6,549 bases of DNA from Candidatus Omnitrophota bacterium. Its GTDB lineage: Bacteria; Omnitrophota; Gorgyraeia; JAFGHF01. A model generated the notes under the pieces. That model worked only from the letters and a program-made list of their open reading frames with translations, did no database searches and had not been told where the DNA came from. This document shows positions 1 to 5,636 of this stretch, in pieces; position 1 is the first letter of the stretch, and every line of letters begins with the position of its first letter. Both the position numbers and the translations under genes were made by a program. The stretch lies in the NCBI GenBank assembly GCA_024543015.1, contig JAMXCY010000058.1, positions 1 through 6,549 of the forward strand, in the 5' to 3' direction.

Positions 1-621
1 GTTCATCTTACCCCGCACGCAAGCAACTAAAAACTCAGCCGCTTCCTTACTTAATGTGCCCAGCTTAATTAAATCTTCAATGTGCACGATATTCTTGGAA
101 TGTTTGCGGATAGTTACTGCCGCTCCATCCAAGGATAGAGGCGGAATTATTATATTAACTCTGGTGCCGCCTTCTAAGTACACATCTACATATGGCGTAG
201 TCTCATCGATTTTACGCTTGGCATAAGAAACCAGTTTATGGATCAGGCGGGTCAGTTCCTGATTGTTCTTGAAGCGGACCTTGGTCAGTACCTTTTTGCC
301 CGACTTCTCTATATAAACTGCATTAGGCCCGTTAATCATTATTTCTGTGATTGCATCATCATCCATCAAATCATCAATCGGGCCGAACCCGAGCATTTCA
401 TCAACCACCTGTTTGATTAAACCGTCTCTTTCTCCGGGCTCCAGGGGAGTAAGTTTTTTAGTCTGCGTGTGCTGTTCGATTAAATCCTTGATTTTTTCCG
501 CCAAGGTCTTTTTCTTATCGGCCAAACCTTGAGCCTCAAAAAAGTAAGAAGGAGCAAATTCTCCCACTACTTGGTTTTGAATTGCGCGTTTCAACCTTTC
601 TAAGTTTTCTTTGCCGAGCAT
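1..621 (-). CDS. cpaF: CpaF/TadA-family secretion ATPase, N-terminal part (cut by window edge)
   Basis: The first 207 codons of a gene that runs off the left edge. The translation begins MLGKENLERL. It contains the block GFGPIDDLMDDDAITEIMIN (about residues 78-97), followed by PNAVYIEKSGK, the segment TRVNIIIPPLSLDGAAVTIRK, and an ending of LSKEAAEFLVACVRGKMN. This is the N-terminal domain and the approach to Walker A of the CpaF/TadA branch of type II/IV secretion ATPases. Family members are cytoplasmic hexamers that power assembly of Flp/Tad pili or related type IV filaments. The P-loop, expected just past the last visible residue, is outside the window, so catalytic competence cannot be judged. 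The start is supported by AAGGAG five bases upstream. The gene begins 9 bases after the ispG stop, which suggests cotranscription. Related VirB11/GspE ATPases are less likely because of the GFGPIDDL and INGP blocks. The family call is confident and the symbol is approximate. Confidence 0.9.
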   Translation of the reverse strand, partial: MLGKENLERLKRAIQNQVVGEFAPSYFFEAQGLADKKKTLAEKIKDLIEQHTQTKKLTPLEPGERDGLIKQVVDEMLGFGPIDDLMDDDAITEIMINGPNAVYIEKSGKKVLTKVRFKNNQELTRLIHKLVSYAKRKIDETTPYVDVYLEGGTRVNIIIPPLSLDGAAVTIRKHSKNIVHIEDLIKLGTLSKEAAEFLVACVRGKMN

Positions 622-626
622 TTCTT

Positions 627-632
627 CTCCTT
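627..632 (-). promoter_or_regulatory. Ribosome binding site of the cpaF-like gene
   Basis: AAGGAG on the minus strand, five bases before the ATG at 619-621. It shares its first bases with the TAA stop of ispG (631-633), so terminating ribosomes are placed directly on the next start. This fixes the start of the secretion ATPase gene. Confidence 0.8.
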
Positions 633-1710
633 ATCGTCTGTCTTTCAAAGTTAACTTCAAAAGTGCATCTGCTATTTGACTCTTTTTTATCTTTTTAATT
701 ATCTTACCCTGCTTGAATAACAACGCGTAATTCTTCCCGCAGGCAATTCCTAAATCAGCCTCAGCTGCCTCACCCGGTCCGTTGACCTCACAACCCATGA
801 TCGCCACCTTCGGTGACAGTTGATAGTTCACAGTTGAGAGTTCACAGTCCAACTTCTTTTTTACTTCCCTGGCAATTTTCACCACATCGGTCTGACAGCG
901 GCCACAAGTAGGGCAAACTATCAATTTAGGGCCAAAAGAGCGCAAGTCCAAGGCCTGTAAAATCTCTCGAGCCACCTTTACCTCTTTGAGAGGGTCGCCG
1001 GCTAAGGACACTCTTACGGTATCTCCAATCCCTTCTAACAGAAGAGCGCCAATACCTATAGCTGATTTAACTGTACCCTGCTCAGGAAGGCCAGCAGCGG
1101 TAATGCCCAAATGAAGTGGATACCGGCAGCGTTTACTAAATTTTTTATAGGCCGCTACTGTTTCGAGTATACTTGAGGCTTTCAACGAAACTATTATATC
1201 GTAAAAATCAAAACTTTCGAGCATCTTTATATAATTTAACGCGGCCTTAACCATCAGGTCTTCTAACTTTACACTTTTTAATTTACAATTTTCAATTTTT
1301 AATGAACCGGAGTTAACTCCTACCCGAATGGGAATTTTTCTTTTTTTACAGGCCAAAGCTATCGCTCTTACTTCCTCCCGACGGTAGATATTGCCCGGAT
1401 TGAGGCGCAATCCATCCACTCCACGGGCTACGGCCTCCAGGGCCAAGCGGTAATTAAAATGGATATCCGCCATCAGGGGAATATTTATCCTGGGCCTAAT
1501 TTTACCTAAGGCCAAGGCAGAATTTGTATTTTTTACGGCTACTCTGATAATCTCACAACCCGCCTGCTCCAAGGCCTTAATCTGCTTTAGTGTCGCCTGT
1601 GGGTCTTCTGTATCCGTTTTAGTCATCGACTGAATAGAAACAGGATGCCCCAAGCCAACCTTTACCGCACCAATGTTAATTGTTTTTGTCTTTCTTCTTT
1701 TAATCGTCAT
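631..1710 (-). CDS. ispG: 4-hydroxy-3-methylbut-2-en-1-yl diphosphate synthase (IspG/GcpE)
   Basis: IspG reductively converts MEcPP to HMBPP, the penultimate step of the MEP isoprenoid pathway, using a 4Fe-4S cluster and an electron donor such as ferredoxin or flavodoxin. The 359 residues match the usual bacterial length. The TIM-barrel part (about 1-255) shows VSIQSMTKTDTED, ADIHFNYRLALEAV, RLNPGN, HLGITAAG and AIGIGALLLEGIGDTVRVSL. The C-terminal domain has cluster ligands C266 and C269 in CPTCGR, C307 in MGCEVNGPGE, and E314. An in-frame TAA three codons upstream makes this ATG the natural start. The ATG overlaps the rseP stop as ATGA, implying translational coupling; GGAG lies about 15 bases upstream. 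Oddity: residues 136-150 and 287-298 are encoded by 7-base tandem repeats and replace or lengthen family loops, while all visible catalytic motifs stay intact. The function is very secure. Confidence 0.97.
   Translation of the reverse strand: MTIKRRKTKTINIGAVKVGLGHPVSIQSMTKTDTEDPQATLKQIKALEQAGCEIIRVAVKNTNSALALGKIRPRINIPLMADIHFNYRLALEAVARGVDGLRLNPGNIYRREEVRAIALACKKRKIPIRVGVNSGSLKIENCKLKSVKLEDLMVKAALNYIKMLESFDFYDIIVSLKASSILETVAAYKKFSKRCRYPLHLGITAAGLPEQGTVKSAIGIGALLLEGIGDTVRVSLAGDPLKEVKVAREILQALDLRSFGPKLIVCPTCGRCQTDVVKIAREVKKKLDCELSTVNYQLSPKVAIMGCEVNGPGEAAEADLGIACGKNYALLFKQGKIIKKIKKSQIADALLKLTLKDRR
817..851 (-). repeat. 7-base tandem repeat inside ispG (family B)
   Basis: Five successive heptamers. 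On the plus strand the alternating units are CAGTTGA and nAGTTCA, giving a 14-base super-period. The 14-mers at 818-831 and 832-845 differ at a single base. The last heptamer is degenerate. On the coding strand the units read A-C-T-N-T-(G/C)-A. They encode IspG residues 287-298 (around CELSTVNYQL) without a stop, in the linker before the third cluster cysteine. Confidence 0.85.
1263..1304 (-). repeat. Degenerate 7-base tandem repeat inside ispG (family A)
   Basis: Six heptamers filling 42 bases. The plus-strand consensus is close to TTCAATT, with units such as TACAATT (1284-1290), TTCAATT (1291-1297) and TACACTT (1270-1276). They encode residues 136-150, a lysine-rich stretch around KIENCKLKSVKL, just after the conserved GVNSGS strand of the TIM barrel. 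The array length is a multiple of 21, so the reading frame is kept. Confidence 0.75.
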
Positions 1711-2807
1711 TTCAACTTAAACTTGCTCCATAAATCTTGCGCCTTCTCCAGCCAACCATACCTCAAAAGATCATAATAAGAAACAAAGATTAACAGGGTA
1801 ATTAAAAGCAATATTCCCACCTGAGCGGCTATTTCTTGTGTTTTTAAGTTAACAGGTTTTTTTCTTAACTTCTCCAAAGCCAAAAAGAAAAGGTACCCAC
1901 CGTCAAGTATAGGTATGGGAAGAAAATTAAAAATAGCCAGGCTCATACTCAAAAGGCCCATCAAATTTAAAAGATAAATAAAGCCCAGCCTTGCTGCATC
2001 TGCCGTAAAATGGAAGATGCCAATAGGTCCCATGGCTGCGTCTTTTAAGGATAAACGGCGCGTGAGGATAAACCAAAGCGACTTATAGGTAAGAGCAGAT
2101 AGGGTAATTAACTTTTCAGCGCCTTTATAAAAAGACTTTCCCCATCCATATTTTATTTCCGTTGTTTCCTGCGAAGGATAAATTCCCACTAAAGCAATCT
2201 CTACCTCTTGTCCAAAGATATCCTTGGTTTTTTCAATCTTGGGAGCAAGGCTAATTTTAATAAGCCGATTTCCTCTTTCTACATCCAGGATAACTTCTGT
2301 ATTTAGAGTCTTCTGGTGGATAAGCGCTGCCATATCCTGCCAGTATTCTACTGGTTCTCCATCCACTGCCAAAATTAGATCGCCTTCTTTTACTCCCGCC
2401 TCGAGCGCCGGATAATCTTCCAACAGTTGGCCAACTCTAGTGGTTGCTGTGGGGGCGCCAATAATAAAGATAAAAGAAAAAAGCAAAAAGGCCAAAAGAT
2501 AGTTTAAGATCGGGCCAAAAGCTACAATCTGCGCGCGCTGGCCGCAACTTTTAGAGAGAAATTCCCAGGGTTTACCCTTTTGCTCTTTGCCGGGCTCCTC
2601 CCCGGACATCTTGATATATCCCCCAAAAGGCACAGCGCTAATCAGGTATTCGGTCTGGCCGATCTTTTTTCCCCAAAGCCTGCGCCCAAAACCAAGGGAA
2701 AATTTCTCCACCCGCACGCCATTTCTTTTTGCTACAATAAAATGGCCAAATTCATGGACAAAAATCAAAATTCCGAAAACAAATATAAACGCTAATACCG
2801 AAACCAT
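1707..2807 (-). CDS. rseP: RseP-type site-2 intramembrane zinc metalloprotease
   Basis: A polytopic inner-membrane protease (366 residues) of the M50/site-2 family, which cleaves substrates within the membrane. In E. coli the relative RseP cuts the anti-sigma factor RseA and remnant signal peptides. The zinc motif HEFGH is at residues 18-22 inside the first membrane helix. The second half of the active site, NFLPIPILDGG with D302, is near residue 294 in a later helix. FGGYIKMSGE (61-70) and FGPILNYLLA (97-106) are family blocks. One PDZ-like domain spans about 122-190 (EAGVKEGDLILAVDGEPV); E. coli RseP has two, so this is the shorter one-PDZ form. Membrane spans lie near 1-27, 98-118, 275-297 and 328-347. 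The ATG is supported by GAGG seven bases upstream. The gene overlaps the end of dxr by 16 bases and ispG by 4. The substrate here is unknown. Confidence 0.95.
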   Translation of the reverse strand: MVSVLAFIFVFGILIFVHEFGHFIVAKRNGVRVEKFSLGFGRRLWGKKIGQTEYLISAVPFGGYIKMSGEEPGKEQKGKPWEFLSKSCGQRAQIVAFGPILNYLLAFLLFSFIFIIGAPTATTRVGQLLEDYPALEAGVKEGDLILAVDGEPVEYWQDMAALIHQKTLNTEVILDVERGNRLIKISLAPKIEKTKDIFGQEVEIALVGIYPSQETTEIKYGWGKSFYKGAEKLITLSALTYKSLWFILTRRLSLKDAAMGPIGIFHFTADAARLGFIYLLNLMGLLSMSLAIFNFLPIPILDGGYLFFLALEKLRKKPVNLKTQEIAAQVGILLLITLLIFVSYYDLLRYGWLEKAQDLWSKFKLK

Positions 2808-3937
2808 CTTCTAACCTCATCTCTAGCCCACTTATCTGCCTGCAAAATTTCTGGCAAAGTGGGGTTTGTGTTATTTTTCAACTTAGCTAAGACCCTGGAG
2901 ATTATCCGCGCAATATCATTAATCTTTATTTTACCTTCCAGATAGGCCCAAACGCACTCCTCATCACAGGCATTAAGGGTAGTCTCGGCCAGTCCCTTTT
3001 CTTCGGCCGCCTCTTGAGCCAACCTCAGGCAGGGAAATTTACTTAAATCCGGCAAGCTAAAACTGAGCTGGCTCACTTGTGAAAAATCAAGTTTAGACGA
3101 GTTGGAGACAAATCTCTGAGGATAGCTTAAGGCATATTGAATAGGCAGGCGCATATCCGTCTTGCCCAGTTGCGCTAAAATTGTGCCGTCACAAAACTCA
3201 ACCAGAGAATGGACAACCGCTTCAGGATGAATCAGGACTTTTATTTTCTTGGGATCCAGGCCAAAAAGGTACTTGGCCTCAATCACCTCCAGGCCCTTGT
3301 TCATTAAAGTGGCTGAATCAATAGATATCTTTTTGCCCATCTTCCAGAGGGGATGACGCAGAGCAAAATCTGGTTGCACAAATCCTAGCTCTTCCTTTGG
3401 CGTATCTTTAAGCGGGCCACCTGAGCCGGTTAAATATATCTTGTCTAAACTTGACCTTTCCTCGTCTTTTAAACACTGAAAAATAGCGCTATGCTCGCTA
3501 TCAACCGGGATAATCTCTACTCCCCGTTTTTTGGCCCGGCGCATAATTATATCCCCGGCCATTACCAGACACTCTTTATTCGCCAGGGCCAATCGCTTTG
3601 ATTTTTCCAAAGATCTTAAAACAGGCAAAAGAGCAGCGCTGCCCCCGATTGCCATTACTACTATATCGGCCCCGCAAGATGCAACTTCTTCTATTGCCTC
3701 TGGGCCGCAACACAATTTCGTGCGTATATCTACTTTGTTTTTTAGAGTGCTAAATTTGGTTTCGTCCATAATCGCGGCTAAGCGCGGACGAAATCTGTTA
3801 ACCTGCCTGGCCAAAAGATGGGCACTGCTGCCGGCGGATAAGGCCACCACCTTGAATCTATCTTCCAGTTGAGCAATCACCTTGAGCGCATTTTTACCGA
3901 TAGAGCCTGTAGAACCTAATATCGCTACCGTCTTCAT
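2792..3937 (-). CDS. dxr: 1-deoxy-D-xylulose 5-phosphate reductoisomerase
   Basis: Dxr (IspC) uses NADPH and a divalent metal to convert DXP to MEP, the first committed step of the MEP pathway, in the cytoplasm. The 381 residues are a normal full length. Visible motifs are the Rossmann loop GSTGSIG (8-14), LANKECLVMAG (118-128), metal and substrate residues D146, S147, E148 in PVDSEHSA, the GSGGPL loop (171-176), and SIDSATLMNKGLEVIEA (205-221) with N213, K214 and E217. The C-terminal domain contains LDFSQV and FPCLRLA. The stretch NACDEECV (322-329) differs from the common NAANEVAV; it lies outside the catalytic residues. An in-frame TAA two codons before the ATG fixes the start, but no clear Shine-Dalgarno is visible in the A-rich leader. 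A 70-base gap, partly repeat, separates it from cdsA, and it overlaps rseP by 16 bases. Confidence 0.97.
   Translation of the reverse strand: MKTVAILGSTGSIGKNALKVIAQLEDRFKVVALSAGSSAHLLARQVNRFRPRLAAIMDETKFSTLKNKVDIRTKLCCGPEAIEEVASCGADIVVMAIGGSAALLPVLRSLEKSKRLALANKECLVMAGDIIMRRAKKRGVEIIPVDSEHSAIFQCLKDEERSSLDKIYLTGSGGPLKDTPKEELGFVQPDFALRHPLWKMGKKISIDSATLMNKGLEVIEAKYLFGLDPKKIKVLIHPEAVVHSLVEFCDGTILAQLGKTDMRLPIQYALSYPQRFVSNSSKLDFSQVSQLSFSLPDLSKFPCLRLAQEAAEEKGLAETTLNACDEECVWAYLEGKIKINDIARIISRVLAKLKNNTNPTLPEILQADKWARDEVRRWFRY
2815..2818 (-). promoter_or_regulatory. Ribosome binding site of rseP
   Basis: GAGG on the minus strand, seven bases before the rseP ATG at 2805-2807. It lies wholly within the dxr coding sequence, as expected for overlapping, coupled genes, and supports this rseP start. 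Confidence 0.6.
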
Positions 3938-3980
3938 TTTTTAAATCTTATTCAAACTAATTGTAAATTCAAGAATTATT

Positions 3981-4008
3981 TTAATTTTTCACTTTTCAAT
4001 TTTCATTC
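3981..4008 (-). repeat. 7-base tandem repeat directly after cdsA (family A)
   Basis: Four heptamers with plus-strand consensus TTCAATT, the clearest being TTCACTT (3988-3994), TTCAATT (3995-4001) and TTCATTC (4002-4008). The 3981-3987 unit is weaker. The tract begins exactly at the last base of the cdsA stop codon (4008) and takes up about 40% of the 70-base gap before dxr. The remaining 43 bases of the gap are very AT-rich and show no convincing promoter or terminator. It is the same family as the tract at 1263-1304 in ispG. Confidence 0.7.
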
Positions 4009-4826
4009 TACATAATTACTTTAAGATAAAAGTAAAATACTGGCGCAGTAAAAAGAAGGCTATCAACAGCATCTAATACCCCTCCCAAACCAGGCAAGGT
4101 CCTGCCTGAGTCTTTGACTTCGCAATCACGTTTGATTAAAGATTCTGAAAGATCGCCAATTTGCGCAAGTACCCCCAAAAGAATACCTAGAATCAAAAGG
4201 TCCATTAATGAAAACAAGGGTAAGAATGTCGCGCAAGCCAGGGAAGCGATAACGCTAATGGCTAAGCCCCCAACGGCCCCTTCTACGGTCTTTTTGGGGC
4301 TAATCCGCGGAATTAAGCTGTGCCTACCCAGCCTGGTGCCTACAAAGTATGCCCCAATGTCTCCCGACTTAGTTACCAAGATCAGGTAGGCGACTAACTG
4401 CCTGTTTAAAAGCTCATTACCCAAAGATATGGTCCTGATCCTAATCAAAAAACTCAAGAACCAGCTTACATATACCAGGCCAAACAATATCGTGGAAATA
4501 CTTAATACGGCGCGATTATCACGTTTGGTGAACTGGATAATGAAAATAATCAGGCAGACTAAGGGAATAGAAAAAATAAACCAATCGGAAGATATCTTAT
4601 ACTCAAAATAGGTGGCCCAGGCAAAAGCCACACCCAAGATTATGCCCAGCTTTCTATTTACGCCAATCTGCTTATTCTCAATGAAGATAAAAAATTCGTT
4701 TAATCCCAGCACAATAAAAACCGTAACCAAGATGGCGAAAGCAAAAGGACTAAGAGCAAAAATAACAAAACCCAAAATTGCTGTAATTATTAAACCGGTA
4801 ATCAGTCTATGCAATAACAAAAGCAA
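4008..4826 (-). CDS. cdsA: Phosphatidate cytidylyltransferase (CDP-diacylglycerol synthase)
   Basis: CdsA makes CDP-diacylglycerol from phosphatidic acid and CTP at the inner membrane, releasing pyrophosphate; it feeds all glycerophospholipid head-group synthesis. The 272 residues are almost entirely membrane helices. The C-terminal half holds the family blocks GDIGAYFVGTRLGRH (155-169), SPKKTVEGAVGG (176-187) and the signature from S229 to D255: SLIKRDCEVKDSG then LPGLGGVLDAVDS. Within that signature the usual His of PGHGG is L247 and the usual Arg of LDR is A253; the Lys-Arg, Lys-Asp and acidic residues remain. The frame opens at TTG (4824-4826). An AAAGGGGA lies only one base-step from that codon, so the TTG at 4818-4820, six bases after it, is a likelier real start; there is no ATG near this end. 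The gap to uppS is about 20 bases. Confidence 0.93.
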   Translation of the reverse strand: MLLLLHRLITGLIITAILGFVIFALSPFAFAILVTVFIVLGLNEFFIFIENKQIGVNRKLGIILGVAFAWATYFEYKISSDWFIFSIPLVCLIIFIIQFTKRDNRAVLSISTILFGLVYVSWFLSFLIRIRTISLGNELLNRQLVAYLILVTKSGDIGAYFVGTRLGRHSLIPRISPKKTVEGAVGGLAISVIASLACATFLPLFSLMDLLILGILLGVLAQIGDLSESLIKRDCEVKDSGRTLPGLGGVLDAVDSLLFTAPVFYFYLKVIM

Positions 4827-4834
4827 TCCCCTTT
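4827..4834 (-). promoter_or_regulatory. Putative ribosome binding site of cdsA
   Basis: AAAGGGGA on the minus strand, between the uppS stop and the cdsA frame. It touches the first TTG codon but stands six bases before the third codon, also TTG (4818-4820). The spacing therefore favours initiation at 4820, which would shorten the protein by two residues. Confidence 0.45.
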
Positions 4835-4846
4835 ATCTAAAACTGT

Positions 4847-5554
4847 TTATCTGCCAAACCTTCTTTCTCTTTTCTGATAATTTAAAACTGCCTCCAGAAG
4901 GTCCTCAGACTTGAAGTCCGGCCAGAGCTTATCAGTAAAATAAAATTCGCAATAGCTGGCCTGCCAGAGAAAAAAATTACTTAATCTTTGTTCGCCGCTG
5001 GTGCGGATTAAAAGATCGGGATCGGGTAAGCCTTTGGTATAGAGATGGCTGGAAAAAACTTTTTGGTTAATCTCCTCGGCTTGGAGCTTATCGGCCTTAA
5101 CTTCTAAAGCAAGCTCTTTTACTGCCTGCAATATCTCTTCACGGCCTCCGTAATTCAAGGCTAAATTAAGAGTAAGCTCCGAATTATCTTTTGTCTGGTT
5201 AATTGCCTTTTGAATCTGGCGCTTAAGAAATAGGGGTAAATTACTCATCTGGCCGCAGACCAGAAGTTTAATCTTATTTTTTTTAAGCCTTGGCAAGCGC
5301 CGTTTTAAATACTGCTCAATGAGTCTCAATAAAACATCGACTTCTCTTTTTGGCCGACGCCAGTTTTCCGTAGAGAAGATGTAAAGACTTAAGACCTTTA
5401 TGCCTAATTGGCGGCAGGTCTTGATTGCTTCTTCTACGGCAACTGCCCCGGCGCGATGGCCTTCAATTTTAGACAAACCTTTGAGTTTAGCCCAACGTCC
5501 GTTGCCATCCATGATTATAGCAATATGCCTGGGGATTTTGTCTTTGTCTAACAT
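4847..5554 (-). CDS. uppS: Undecaprenyl diphosphate synthase (cis-prenyltransferase)
   Basis: UppS adds IPP units in cis to farnesyl diphosphate to build the C55 carrier lipid for peptidoglycan and surface polysaccharides, at the cytoplasmic membrane face. At 235 residues it has the usual length. Conserved region I is IAIIMDGNGRWAK (11-23) with D16, N18 and R20, followed by EGHRAG with H33. SLYIFSTENWRRP (56-68) is region III. NYGGREE (134-140) follows. IRTSGEQRLSNFFLWQ (183-198) with R184, R190 and S192, and E203 in CEFYF, complete the diphosphate- and metal-binding set, all as in E. coli UppS. The ATG directly follows an in-frame TGA (TGAATG), so it is the first possible start, but no good Shine-Dalgarno is visible. 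The gene heads the isoprenoid/lipid cluster and begins about 17 bases after a terminator hairpin. A long-chain or short-chain cis-prenyl variant cannot be excluded. Confidence 0.96.
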   Translation of the reverse strand: MLDKDKIPRHIAIIMDGNGRWAKLKGLSKIEGHRAGAVAVEEAIKTCRQLGIKVLSLYIFSTENWRRPKREVDVLLRLIEQYLKRRLPRLKKNKIKLLVCGQMSNLPLFLKRQIQKAINQTKDNSELTLNLALNYGGREEILQAVKELALEVKADKLQAEEINQKVFSSHLYTKGLPDPDLLIRTSGEQRLSNFFLWQASYCEFYFTDKLWPDFKSEDLLEAVLNYQKRERRFGR

Positions 5555-5561
5555 TCAGCAC

Positions 5562-5590
5562 ATATAAATAAGGGGGACATTTTATCCCCC
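5562..5590 (-). terminator. Rho-independent-type terminator after the OmpA-like lipoprotein gene
   Basis: On the minus strand GGGGGA (5590-5585), a 7-base A/T-rich loop, and TCCCCC (5577-5572) form a perfect 6-bp GC-rich stem. It is followed by the T-rich tail TTATTTATAT. The tail is interrupted by A residues, so termination may be partial. The hairpin sits 45 bases after the lipoprotein stop and just before uppS; partial readthrough into uppS is plausible. Confidence 0.7.
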
Positions 5591-5601
5591 ACTGTAAAAA
5601 T

Positions 5602-5636
5602 TCGAATTTCGGATTTCGTGCTTCTGATTTAGGATT
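5602..5636 (-). repeat. 7-base tandem repeat directly after the lipoprotein gene (family C)
   Basis: Five heptamers. The plus-strand consensus is TCGGATT: units TCGAATT (5602-5608), TCGGATT (5609-5615), a diverged one at 5616-5622, then TCTGATT and TAGGATT. On the coding strand the unit is AATCCGA. The tract begins at the last base of the lipoprotein stop codon and ends shortly before the terminator hairpin. Confidence 0.8.

Noticed and set aside
817..1304. Short repeats considered as a CRISPR array
   Set aside because: The units are 7 bases, directly tandem without spacers, and are translated inside ispG; none of this fits CRISPR.
3531..3872. Open frame of 113 codons on the plus strand
   Set aside because: It lies entirely inside dxr in antisense, has no family motifs and no convincing ribosome binding site; it is a shadow of the well-conserved dxr frame.
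3938..3980. Possible promoter for dxr (TTGAAT ... TAAGAT with 16-base spacing)
   Set aside because: Both boxes match at only 4 of 6 positions in a very AT-rich gap where such matches are expected by chance.
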